The position numbers were made by a program, and so were the translations under genes. The notes beneath the pieces are model-generated. The model was not told the origin of the DNA. It saw only the letters and a program-made list of their open reading frames with translations, and ran no database searches. Positions 25,257 to 33,756 of a stretch of 64,000 nt of DNA are shown piece by piece. Numbering within the stretch: position 1 is the first letter of the stretch; every line of letters starts with the position of its first letter. This DNA comes from Clostridioides difficile_D (lineage in GTDB: Bacteria > Bacillota > Clostridia > Peptostreptococcales > Peptostreptococcaceae), in assembly GCA_945861085.1 (NCBI GenBank), contig OX244046.1:1736001-1800000 (forward strand). The letters run 5' to 3'.

Positions 25257-25973
25257 ATGATAGAAATAAAGAATGTCAGTAAAACATATAAAAGGATGCA
25301 AGGGATTAAAATAAGAAAGATAGAGGCTTTAAAGAATGTAAGCTTTAATATAGAAAAGGGGAAAATAACTGCATTACTTGGGATAAATGGTGTTGGTAAA
25401 TCAACTATGTTAAAAGCAATAGCAGGACTTATAAACATTGATAGTGGAGAGATTCGTATAGATGGAGAAAAAATAAATGAAAAGATATATAATAAGTTAG
25501 CTTTTGTTCCTGATGTACAATCTCACTTTAGTAATACAACAATAAAAGAAACATTTGAATTTATGGAAGTTTTTTATCCAAAATGGAATAAAGAAAAATC
25601 AAAAGAAATGATGAACATATTTAAATTAGATGAAGATGAAATAATTGATAACTTGTCGAAAGGAAATATTGCAAGAGTAAAATTGATACTTGGATTTTGC
25701 CAAGACCCAGAGTACATACTGCTTGATGAACCATTTACAGGAATTGATTTGTTTAAGAGGGAAGAATTTATAGGAGTAATAGCAAGATATATGGAGGAAA
25801 ATCAAGCTATTATTATAACTACTCATGAGATAGTGGAGATAGAAAGTTTAGTTGATGAGGTTATAATTCTTGATGAAGGGCAGATTATAACTTCATTTAA
25901 TGCAGAAGAATTAAGAGAAAGAGAAGGTAAATCCATATTAGATAAGATGAGGGAGGTATATAAGAATGAATAA
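25257..25973 (+). CDS. ABC exporter ATP-binding protein
   Basis: 238 residues, one ABC domain. Walker A GINGVGKST (about 43-51), Q-loop FVPDVQSHFSN, a modified signature LSKGNIARVKL (about 133-143) where LSGGQ is usual, Walker B YILLDEPFTGID (about 153-164) and H-loop TTHEIVEIE. The LSKG change is common in YtrB-like ATPases. It should power the two permeases that follow. It overlaps the first permease gene by 8 bp. Confidence 0.92.
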   Translation: MIEIKNVSKTYKRMQGIKIRKIEALKNVSFNIEKGKITALLGINGVGKSTMLKAIAGLINIDSGEIRIDGEKINEKIYNKLAFVPDVQSHFSNTTIKETFEFMEVFYPKWNKEKSKEMMNIFKLDEDEIIDNLSKGNIARVKLILGFCQDPEYILLDEPFTGIDLFKREEFIGVIARYMEENQAIIITTHEIVEIESLVDEVIILDEGQIITSFNAEELREREGKSILDKMREVYKNE

Positions 25974-26790
25974 ACTTCTATATCTAATAAATGTAGATTT
26001 GAGAAGAAACAATAGGTTTTATATAGCTTATATATCCTTTTTTTCATTAATTACACTTGGTTTAAATTTATTCGAAATTAATAAATTTAAAAGTTCTAAA
26101 TTTATTATGAATTTAGCGATAGAAGATTTTGGAGGTATATTTTATGGAATAGGGATACTTAGTAATCTTGGATTTATCGAACGTATATTGTTCTTTGGGA
26201 TGTTGGGACTTTTTATATACTATGTTTTTATGTGGAAAAGAGATTTCTTTTCAAAAAATCAAAGTATTTACACACTGATGATGTTACCTCAGAGTAAGTT
26301 TAAGATTTGTATAGCTAAGTCAATTGCTTTGATAACAATGATATATGGTTTTTTGACAAGTCAGATAGCAACATTATTTATATGTAAATATATATTTAAT
26401 TTCATTTTTAGAAATTTGCCAATAATCAATATGAACTTTGCACAAGATTTATATTATCTAAACTTGAAGAGTATACCAATTGATTTTATCTCTTTTATGG
26501 CTATTTATGTATTTTTACTACTTATAGCTATTTCTATTGTGAATTGCTGTATATTATTTATATTTTCTTATATAAATAAATTTTATGTAATTTTAATCAC
26601 TTTGCTGATTATGGCAGGCTTATATTTTTCAACAATATATATAAATATAATCACTTTATTTAGAAAATATTATGGGGTCATAGGATTTCAATTTAATAAT
26701 TTAGTAGCAGGGTTATTAAGTTTTTTAATTATAATGTTTGTTCTAAATGGAATATCTTATTTGTTAATCAAAAAGAAAGTATCTCTTTAG
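25966..26790 (+). CDS. ABC exporter permease, module copy 1
   Basis: A 274-residue membrane protein with about six hydrophobic segments. The stretch FMWKRDFFSKNQSIYTLMMLP (split over about 88-108) recurs in the second permease of this operon (FIWYRDFDGRSKSIYTLIMLP), showing that the two are paralogues. It pairs with the preceding ATPase. No close named family is recognised beyond ABC-2-like permeases of YtrA-type operons. Confidence 0.82.
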   Translation: MNKLLYLINVDLRRNNRFYIAYISFFSLITLGLNLFEINKFKSSKFIMNLAIEDFGGIFYGIGILSNLGFIERILFFGMLGLFIYYVFMWKRDFFSKNQSIYTLMMLPQSKFKICIAKSIALITMIYGFLTSQIATLFICKYIFNFIFRNLPIINMNFAQDLYYLNLKSIPIDFISFMAIYVFLLLIAISIVNCCILFIFSYINKFYVILITLLIMAGLYFSTIYINIITLFRKYYGVIGFQFNNLVAGLLSFLIIMFVLNGISYLLIKKKVSL

Positions 26791-26800
26791 GAGGGATGGT

Positions 26801-28000
26801 ATGAAATTAAAATCTAAAGTATCTATACTTATTATATTTTTGACTTTAGTAATATATTTTAGTATAGGTTTATTAAACAATGAAGACAATTTGAAGATAA
26901 AAACTATAAAAGGTGACTCTGATGAATTAGACTATATAAACATAAATTTTGGATATGATTTTAACGGATATATAAATTCATATTACACAATAAATGGAAG
27001 TAACAAAACTAAAAAGACTGAATTAGTAAAACTACAAAAAGATAGTAAGAACACAAATAATTTAATTGATGTATCTAGTGGTTCAGATTTAATTGCTCAT
27101 GTTGGATTTGAAATGAATGATGATTCAAAAGATATAAACTTTGTAATAGATGAGAAAAAAGAAGATTTAGAAAAAGGTGTATTTCCATCAGAAGGAAGTG
27201 ATAAAGAACTTGAATATGAAAAACTAGATATGAATAATTTTATAAGGATAAAATATAAAGTAGATAAAAACATTGATGATTATTATGCAAAGATACTATC
27301 ATCAAAAAGATATAAAAAAAATTTGTATGTGTCTGTACTTTATGCTACAAGTGATTCGTCAGAAAATAACAAAGAATATTTAAGTACTATAGATATAATA
27401 AAAATTAATCCAGAAAATAAAAAAATACAGACTATAAAAAGTATAAATTTAAGTAATTATTTTTCTGAAAAATACCAAAACATAGAGTCTATAGGTGTAA
27501 GTTATTCTAGCAAATATGAGGATAAGATGTATATTTTAGTAAATGTACTAAATGCAAATACAGGTGATAATAGCAATTCTAAATTTCATTTACTTGAGTA
27601 TAATCTTGAAGAAAATAAAGAAAGCATAGTGGAATTAAAAACTGATAGCAGTATGGTTTTAGCAAAAGCAAAGTTAAAAGATAATAAATTATATATGGTA
27701 ATGTCAAATGATTATGATGATAGTTCAATTACAGAGTTAAATTTACTTACCTATAATATATTAGATAAAAACTTAAATGAAGATAAATATGTTTTAGATA
27801 ATAGAGAAAAAAGATGTATTAGAAGTGTTGAAATTGATTCAAATAAAATCATTGTATATACATCAAAGCTAAACTCTATAGTATCTTGGGATAATAAATC
27901 TATGTTATATGTAATAAATAAAAATTCTAAGGAAGTGGTATACGAAGGGGAATTACAATTTAACAGTTCAAATAGTACATTAGAATTTGAAATAAAGTAG
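26801..28000 (+). CDS. membrane-anchored extracytoplasmic protein, module copy 1
   Basis: 399 residues. One N-terminal membrane segment (about residues 7-25) without lipobox is followed by a polar, Lys- and Asp-rich external domain. The external part has recurring beta-strand patterns (NLYVSVLYATSDS, MYILVNVLNA, KLYMVMSND, KIIVYTSKL) spaced as in a beta-propeller; that fold is inference. A paralogue lies two genes downstream. It follows the permease by 10 bp and may be an external sensor or substrate-binding part of the exporter. Its function is unknown. Confidence 0.75.
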   Translation: MKLKSKVSILIIFLTLVIYFSIGLLNNEDNLKIKTIKGDSDELDYININFGYDFNGYINSYYTINGSNKTKKTELVKLQKDSKNTNNLIDVSSGSDLIAHVGFEMNDDSKDINFVIDEKKEDLEKGVFPSEGSDKELEYEKLDMNNFIRIKYKVDKNIDDYYAKILSSKRYKKNLYVSVLYATSDSSENNKEYLSTIDIIKINPENKKIQTIKSINLSNYFSEKYQNIESIGVSYSSKYEDKMYILVNVLNANTGDNSNSKFHLLEYNLEENKESIVELKTDSSMVLAKAKLKDNKLYMVMSNDYDDSSITELNLLTYNILDKNLNEDKYVLDNREKRCIRSVEIDSNKIIVYTSKLNSIVSWDNKSMLYVINKNSKEVVYEGELQFNSSNSTLEFEIK

Positions 28001-28008
28001 GTGATTTG

Positions 28009-28821
28009 ATGAAAGATTTAATAAGATTATTCGAATTTGAATTAAAAAGAAATATAAAAAATTATATATTTATAATAATTTGTTGCTGTTCTTTTGTAAT
28101 TTTAAATATAGTAAAAAATTTAAATGACTATAATTACATAATAGAAAATGCAGCTAAAAGTGAACAGTTAACAAAAATAGGAAATACAATAGAAATGGTA
28201 AATGTCACAGGTTTATCAAGTTTTAGAAATATAATGGGTTCTACAGAATCATGGTTTATATTTGGTATAATTGCATGTATTTGCTATGCTTTTTTTATTT
28301 GGTATAGAGACTTTGATGGGAGGAGTAAATCTATATATACACTTATAATGCTACCTAAAAATAGAATCAATATTTATATATCTAAATTATTAAATATATT
28401 ATTTCTAGTGTATAGCTATACAGTAGTATTTACAATAACTTTATTTATTACAAGTAAGTTGTTGCCTAGGTATATGCTTGGTAATGTTGTAAACTATGGT
28501 TTTGTACAAGAAACAATATATAAGTTAAAAATGTTACTTCCATATAGCTTTGAAATACTATTTGTAGAGTATATATTTTTATTGATAGGATTTGTATCTG
28601 TAGTATTTACATCAATTCTTATAAATAAATCTATTTATAAAGTAAGCACTTTAGTAAGTTTTTTGTTTTTAGTTTTGGAAATTTTAGTGTTTATAATTTC
28701 TATAGAACTTATTATACCTTACGAATACAGTAATGTATTTACTGTTTTATATTCAAGTATAAACATATTTGTATGTAGTCTTATATCTAATAAACTTTTG
28801 AATCAAAAGATTGACTTTTAG
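28009..28821 (+). CDS. ABC exporter permease, module copy 2
   Basis: A 270-residue polytopic protein from ATG 28009 (TAGGTGAT ribosome site); the TTG at 28006 is not needed. It has about six membrane segments and the shared motif FIWYRDFDGRSKSIYTLIMLP (split over about 95-115), aligned with permease copy 1. It presumably forms a heterodimeric channel with copy 1 on the single ATPase. Confidence 0.82.
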   Translation: MKDLIRLFEFELKRNIKNYIFIIICCCSFVILNIVKNLNDYNYIIENAAKSEQLTKIGNTIEMVNVTGLSSFRNIMGSTESWFIFGIIACICYAFFIWYRDFDGRSKSIYTLIMLPKNRINIYISKLLNILFLVYSYTVVFTITLFITSKLLPRYMLGNVVNYGFVQETIYKLKMLLPYSFEILFVEYIFLLIGFVSVVFTSILINKSIYKVSTLVSFLFLVLEILVFIISIELIIPYEYSNVFTVLYSSINIFVCSLISNKLLNQKIDF

Positions 28822-28831
28822 GAGGGATATT

Positions 28832-30100
28832 ATGAAAGCAAAAAATATAGGAAAATATACAATATGTTTTATAATAGTATGTTTTTTAATGATTACTATG
28901 ACCTTAATATTGAGTTATTTTAATAAGGATAAACTATCTGTAAAAACTTTAAAAGGTAATGTAAAAGATATAGGGAGAGTAAGTGTAGTATATACACCTA
29001 ATATAAGCAAATTTTCTTATGAGGAGGTAATTATAAGTAAAAATGGAATAAGAAATGATACAAACCCTAAATCAATAATTAGAAATGATTATTTAAATAT
29101 TGACAAAAAATACAGTGATTTTGTTAATGATAAAGGAGATGTACTTATATATAAAGATGATTTGAATATAGGAGAAGCATATACTTCTACTAAGTCTGAT
29201 TTAGTACAAGGAATGAATGCTTTAAATGATTGCATAAAGGTTTCAAATAAAAATTTAAAAAGTGGGGTAGAAGAAAATTTTGATATTAATTTGAATAAGT
29301 CTGATTTTAAAGAAAATAGTTGGAAAACTTTATTTAATAAAATATATAAAGGCAATTTATATATGGTAATTAGTGAAACTAATATTTTAGGTTCTAAAGT
29401 CAATAATATTTGTATATTAAAAATAGATATAAAAAATAAGTCTTATAAGTTACTAAATAGATTTAATTTAGTCTTACAGAATGGATATCAACAAAATATC
29501 AATGAAATTAAATTTTCTATTGGAAGCAAATTGTATTTAGAAATGGTAAATAATAAAAGTACAAATGGAGATGTTGAAGGACATGATAATTACTCTAACT
29601 TTATTATATATGATATAGAAGAGAACACTTTTAATATAAGCAATAAATTTATGGATAATCTAAATAAAGAAAAGAATGCAAATCCAAAGGAGATTGGCTT
29701 ATTAAGTAAAACTAAGCTAGATTATATGGTAAAAAATAATAAATTGAATCTTATAGTTACGGATATGAGTAATTCCATAACTAATCTTGTTTATGATATT
29801 AATTCTAATGAGATTAAACTAGAAGATTATGAGACACTTGATTTAAAAGTAGATTATAATGAAGCATTATCTGGAGTTAGGAAAGTTAAGTTACTGGATG
29901 ATAAGATATATTCTATTTCAGGTATAAAGGGCAATATATCAGGAGAATTAAAAGGGTTTAAAGGAGTTGTTGACATAGTCGGAACTAAGCCAGTAAAATT
30001 TCAAGTATTTGATATGAAACTTAAAAAGAATGTTTATGAAGCTGAGCTAATAAATGGAGATATAAGTTTACAAGATAAGTTATATTTTGTTGCAAATTAA
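28832..30100 (+). CDS. membrane-anchored extracytoplasmic protein, module copy 2
   Basis: 422 residues from ATG 28832 after AGGAGGG; an upstream TTG at 28811 lies inside the preceding gene. One N-terminal membrane helix (about residues 8-30) is followed by an external domain starting LSVKTLKGNVKDIGRVSV. This parallels LKIKTIKGDSDELDYINI of copy 1. Beta-strand repeats such as NLYMVISETN and KIYSISGIKG suggest the same propeller-like fold. It ends the operon and a dispersed repeat follows 58 bp later. Confidence 0.75.
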   Translation: MKAKNIGKYTICFIIVCFLMITMTLILSYFNKDKLSVKTLKGNVKDIGRVSVVYTPNISKFSYEEVIISKNGIRNDTNPKSIIRNDYLNIDKKYSDFVNDKGDVLIYKDDLNIGEAYTSTKSDLVQGMNALNDCIKVSNKNLKSGVEENFDINLNKSDFKENSWKTLFNKIYKGNLYMVISETNILGSKVNNICILKIDIKNKSYKLLNRFNLVLQNGYQQNINEIKFSIGSKLYLEMVNNKSTNGDVEGHDNYSNFIIYDIEENTFNISNKFMDNLNKEKNANPKEIGLLSKTKLDYMVKNNKLNLIVTDMSNSITNLVYDINSNEIKLEDYETLDLKVDYNEALSGVRKVKLLDDKIYSISGIKGNISGELKGFKGVVDIVGTKPVKFQVFDMKLKKNVYEAELINGDISLQDKLYFVAN

Positions 30101-30158
30101 GTGATAGAATTAATTTTATCACTTTGAGCGTTTATATGTGTTTATTATAGGAAAATAT

Positions 30159-30286
30159 AAATAAGGGGGTGTCTCAAAATGAACTTTTTAGTACATGAGG
30201 CACTCTTTTTGTATGAAACCAAATATATTTTCATTATTTCAACAATGAAAAAAGGCTTATCTCTATTTTGAGACAGTCCCTTATTT
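30159..30286 (+). repeat. dispersed intergenic repeat, copy 2
   Basis: The terminal inverted repeat is aagggggtgtctcaaaat (30163-30180) and attttgagacagtccctt (30265-30282), with 16 of 18 positions matched and flanking A/T pairs extending it. The interior (gaactttttagtacatgagg, gcactctttttgtatgaaac) is shared with copy 3 at high identity and with copy 1 in reverse. It lies after the ABC operon and may terminate it. No ORF is inside. Confidence 0.85.
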
Positions 30287-30459
30287 TTAATTTTAATAGA
30301 AAAATATTTTTTAATATTTTTGTGTTATATATCGTAATTTAATTTATATTAATACACTTAAATTTGAAATAGAATGAGTATAGTGGTAAAATTAATTATT
30401 AGAATATTAGAAATAATAAATAAATAATACATTATACTTAAAAGGGGGAGAAATTTAAG
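30287..30459 (+). promoter_or_regulatory. upstream region of the amidohydrolase with a GntR-type half-site
   Basis: taatacacttaa (30350-30361) matches all 12 bases of the right arm of the operator at 24735-24746. No matching left arm is clear. A promoter is not obvious. This could place the amidohydrolase under the same regulator. Confidence 0.4.
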
Positions 30460-31641
30460 ATGAGCAAAAAATATATTAAAGCAGGGAATTTGATTGATGG
30501 AACAGGAAATAGTATTATGAAAAACAAGGGTATAATTATTGATGGAGATACTATAGTTGAAATTGAAGATATAAGAGAAGATTTAAATGGATATGATGTG
30601 TATGATTACTTAGATAAAACTGTTATGCCAGGTATTATGAATTGTCATGTCCACTTGACAATGGAGCCAGTTGGAAATCCAAAAGTATATTATGACAATG
30701 TATCAGATGTAGAGCTTGTAGTAAATACAATAAAACAACTTGATGCATATTTAGATTCAGGAGTGACATATATTAGAAGTCTAGGTTGTCCAAAATATGT
30801 AGATGTACAACTTAAAAATCTTGTAGACAAAGGGTCTATAGATGGTCCTGGTATAGTTACCTCAGGTCCAGTTATATGTATGACAGGAGGACATGGATAT
30901 TATTTTGGTATTGAAAGTGATGGAGTAGATGAATGTAGAAAATCAGCCAGAACAGTTTTAAAAAATGGAGTAGATTGTGTAAAGATAATGGCAACTGGAG
31001 GTGTAACAACTGATGGAGTTGAGCCAGGTTCACCACAATTAACTTTGGAAGAAATGAAGGCTGCTGTAGATGAAGCTGTAAAAGCAGGTAAAATAACTGC
31101 CACACATGCACAAGGAAGAACTGGTATAAAAAATGCAGTGCTTGCAGGAATTACCTCTATAGAACATGGTGTCTATTTAGATGATGAAATAATTGATTTG
31201 ATGCTTGAAAGAGGAACTTATTTAGTTCCAACCGTGGCTGCACCGTATTTTATTCTAAATGCAGGAAAAGAAAGTGGAATAACTGAGGCTACTCTTAGAA
31301 AGTGTGAGATTGTTGCCATTCCACACAAGGAGTCATTCCTAAAAGCATACAAAAAAGGCATTAAAATTGCAGTTGGTTCTGATGCAGGAACTTCTTATAA
31401 TGAGCATGGGAAGACATACTATGAAATGAAACTAATGTCAGATTATGGTATGGATAATATGGACGTAATAGTTGCTGCTACAAAAACAGCATCTGAACTT
31501 TTAAGAGTTGATAAAAATTATGGAACTTTAGAAAAAGGAAAGAAAGCAGATGTTATAGTTGTAAATGGAAATCCAATAGAAGATATAGATGTACTTGCAG
31601 ATGTATTAGCAGTATTTAAACTTGGTAAAAAAGTTAGATAA
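30460..31641 (+). CDS. metal-dependent amidohydrolase
   Basis: 393 residues of the amidohydrolase superfamily (imidazolonepropionase/Xaa-Pro dipeptidase branch). Visible ligands are HVHL (HxH, about 64-66), the lysine in VKIMATGG (about 171-178), THAQG (His), SIEHG (His) and GSDAGTSYNEHG (catalytic Asp). The C-terminal LEKGKKADVIVVNGNPI is the typical small beta-sandwich return. It is cytosolic. Likely substrates are cyclic amides or N-acyl/prolyl dipeptides; the exact one cannot be told. It is monocistronic and ends at a bidirectional terminator. Confidence 0.88.
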   Translation: MSKKYIKAGNLIDGTGNSIMKNKGIIIDGDTIVEIEDIREDLNGYDVYDYLDKTVMPGIMNCHVHLTMEPVGNPKVYYDNVSDVELVVNTIKQLDAYLDSGVTYIRSLGCPKYVDVQLKNLVDKGSIDGPGIVTSGPVICMTGGHGYYFGIESDGVDECRKSARTVLKNGVDCVKIMATGGVTTDGVEPGSPQLTLEEMKAAVDEAVKAGKITATHAQGRTGIKNAVLAGITSIEHGVYLDDEIIDLMLERGTYLVPTVAAPYFILNAGKESGITEATLRKCEIVAIPHKESFLKAYKKGIKIAVGSDAGTSYNEHGKTYYEMKLMSDYGMDNMDVIVAATKTASELLRVDKNYGTLEKGKKADVIVVNGNPIEDIDVLADVLAVFKLGKKVR

Positions 31642-31669
31642 ATAAAAAATTAGATAAGTAATATGAAAA

Positions 31670-31718
31670 AAAGAGTGTCTAAAGGGGTTTTTAAATAATT
31701 ATAGACACTCTTTTTTAT
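31670..31718. terminator. terminator between amidohydrolase and cotA
   Basis: The arms aaagagtgtct (31670-31680) and agacactcttt (31703-31713) are flanked by A and T runs and serve both convergent genes. Confidence 0.85.
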
Positions 31719-31792
31719 TAGTAATAATTAAATTTTTTATACTTTAGAAAATTATGCTATTCTATATTTAGATATAGCTCTTTAAAATCATT

Positions 31793-32710
31793 CTATGCAA
31801 TATAATCTATAGAATCTACACATACAAAGTATATTCTTGAGTCATTAGAATTTCCAAGTACTAGAACATCATTTTTCTTTCCTATAACTTCAACACCAGT
31901 TAGAACTAAACTACCAGCTACTACAGTAACTTGATTATTTATATTGGACATATAAAGATTATCAAGGATACCTTTATTACAACAACAATCGTCACAATCA
32001 CAGTTACAATTGCATTCTTTGTAATGTTTTTTGTCAAGATAGTAACCTAAAGATGCTACGAAATCTTCGTAATCTGCAGGTGTAACATTAAAGGCAACAG
32101 CTTTAAGATTACATAATGATGCTAAATCTACATTTGTTAGTGGGTTAACTGTAGAAATTATATAATCAATTATATCATCAAGTATTGAATTTAATATAGC
32201 TCCAAGGTCTATAGTAGCAGGAACTGCTGCCTCTATAAGAGTAACTAGTTCAGATACTCCTGGAATAGTACCAATTGAAGTAACTAATCCTCCAAGTGTC
32301 AAAGGAACAGGTTTAGGATAATACAATTGACCAGATATATCTATTAAATCACAGTTACAAGCTGAAAATCTTTCAAAAGTACCATTAAGTCCAGATAAAT
32401 TATCTTTTGGAGGTATTGAATAATCTATACCTACTAAATAAGCACCAACAATAAAGAAATCTGAAATAAAAGCAAATTGATTGAAATTTACAAAAGGTCT
32501 TAGAGCATCATATCTTAGAAGTTCTAATGCTTCTCTCATGCTCTTTTTACAACAACATTGTTTCATTTTAGGTTCTTTATATTTATTTGGGTAATTATAG
32601 TATCTATCAGCTACTTGATAATTTTCATAGTATCTTTCATTTGTATTTGGATAATCTTCTTCGTATTCCTGAGTAAATCTAAAGTCCTCTCTACATTTAT
32701 TATTTTCCAT
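31793..32710 (-). CDS. cotA: spore coat protein CotA (C. difficile type)
   Basis: 305 residues from ATG 32710 (AAAAGGAG just upstream; the GTG at 32719 is part of that site). An N-terminal Tyr/Asn-rich charged region is followed by KQCCCKKSMREALELLRYDALRP (split over about 50-72). A central hydrophobic region comes next, and then the cysteine cluster KECNCNCDCDDCCCNKG (about 232-248) before a beta-rich end. This matches my memory of C. difficile CotA, a 34-kDa outer-layer spore protein needed for coat integrity. It is unrelated to the Bacillus CotA laccase. Cysteine clusters may cross-link the coat. Mother-cell sigma control is expected but no promoter is claimed. Confidence 0.85.
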   Translation of the reverse strand: MENNKCREDFRFTQEYEEDYPNTNERYYENYQVADRYYNYPNKYKEPKMKQCCCKKSMREALELLRYDALRPFVNFNQFAFISDFFIVGAYLVGIDYSIPPKDNLSGLNGTFERFSACNCDLIDISGQLYYPKPVPLTLGGLVTSIGTIPGVSELVTLIEAAVPATIDLGAILNSILDDIIDYIISTVNPLTNVDLASLCNLKAVAFNVTPADYEDFVASLGYYLDKKHYKECNCNCDCDDCCCNKGILDNLYMSNINNQVTVVAGSLVLTGVEVIGKKNDVLVLGNSNDSRIYFVCVDSIDYIA

Positions 32711-32961
32711 TAAATACACTCCTTTTATATTTTGATTTAAATGTATAGATAATTAAGTTTATCTATATAGTAATATTATATTTATTATGTAAAAAAATGT
32801 TACAAAAGGTATTATAAAATAATAAAAAATAATAATTTGTCAGATAGGGTTATAAACTCTTATAAATAATCTATTTTAAAATAAAAAACTGTGTATAAAA
32901 AAGGTTTATATGTTATATTTATATAAATATATTTATAAAAGAGAAAGGAGTAATTCTATAA

Positions 32962-33756
32962 ATGATTGAGGTAGATAAATTGTGCAAGTCTTTTACAAGG
33001 GTTGTAAAAGACGATAAGGATAAAAGTTCAATAAGAAGATTAAAGAAAGTAAAAACTAAAAAAGAAGAATTTTTTGCTGTAAACAATGTTTCATTTAAAG
33101 TTGTAGAAGGTGAAATTGTTGGAATATTAGGTCCAAATGGTGCAGGAAAGACAACATTACTTAGAATGTTAGGTGGTATATTGACACCAACATCAGGAAG
33201 TATAAATATTTCTGGATATGATTATTCAATAGATAGAAATTCAGCAAAAAAAGAAATAGGGTATCTATCTGGAAATACAAAGCTATATGGAAGGCTTTCT
33301 CCTAGAGAACTTCTAACAACTTTTGCAAACCTATATGAAATGTCAAAAGAAGAGATAGAAGAATCAATTGAAAATGTTGTAGAAATAATGGATATGAGTG
33401 AATTTATAGACAATAGAATTGAAAATTTATCAACTGGTCAGACTCAAAGAACATCTATAGCTCGTTGCTTAATACATTCTCCTAAAGTATACATTTTTGA
33501 TGAGCCGACGTTAGGGCTGGATGTTTTAAGTAGTGCATCCATAATAGATTTTATGAAGAATGAAAAATTAAGGGGTAAAACTGTTCTTTATTCAACTCAT
33601 TATATGGAAGAAGCAGAAACTTTATGTGATAAGATTTTTATGATTCACAATGGGAAAATAATTGCATCAGGTACACCACAGAGTTTAAAAGAGGAATCAG
33701 GAGTAAATAATTTAAGAGATGTATTCATAAAACTTGCTAGAAGGGAGGAGATTTAA
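32962..33756 (+). CDS. ABC transporter ATP-binding protein (NatA type)
   Basis: 264 residues, one ABC domain. A charged insertion (VVKDDKDKSSIRRLKKVKTKKEE, split) lies between the first strands. Then come Walker A GPNGAGKTT (about 57-65), signature LSTGQTQRTSIAR (about 156-168), Walker B VYIFDEPTLGLD and H-loop STHYMEEAE. This matches NatA of Na+-exporting NatAB. It abuts the permease-protease fusion gene with no gap. It may export Na+ or a peptide or drug. Confidence 0.9.
   Translation: MIEVDKLCKSFTRVVKDDKDKSSIRRLKKVKTKKEEFFAVNNVSFKVVEGEIVGILGPNGAGKTTLLRMLGGILTPTSGSINISGYDYSIDRNSAKKEIGYLSGNTKLYGRLSPRELLTTFANLYEMSKEEIEESIENVVEIMDMSEFIDNRIENLSTGQTQRTSIARCLIHSPKVYIFDEPTLGLDVLSSASIIDFMKNEKLRGKTVLYSTHYMEEAETLCDKIFMIHNGKIIASGTPQSLKEESGVNNLRDVFIKLARREEI

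Noticed and set aside
32711..32961. SigK-type promoter for cotA
   Set aside because: A CATA-like -10 lies near 32789 on the minus strand, but the sequence is too AT-rich for a single weak match to be convincing.
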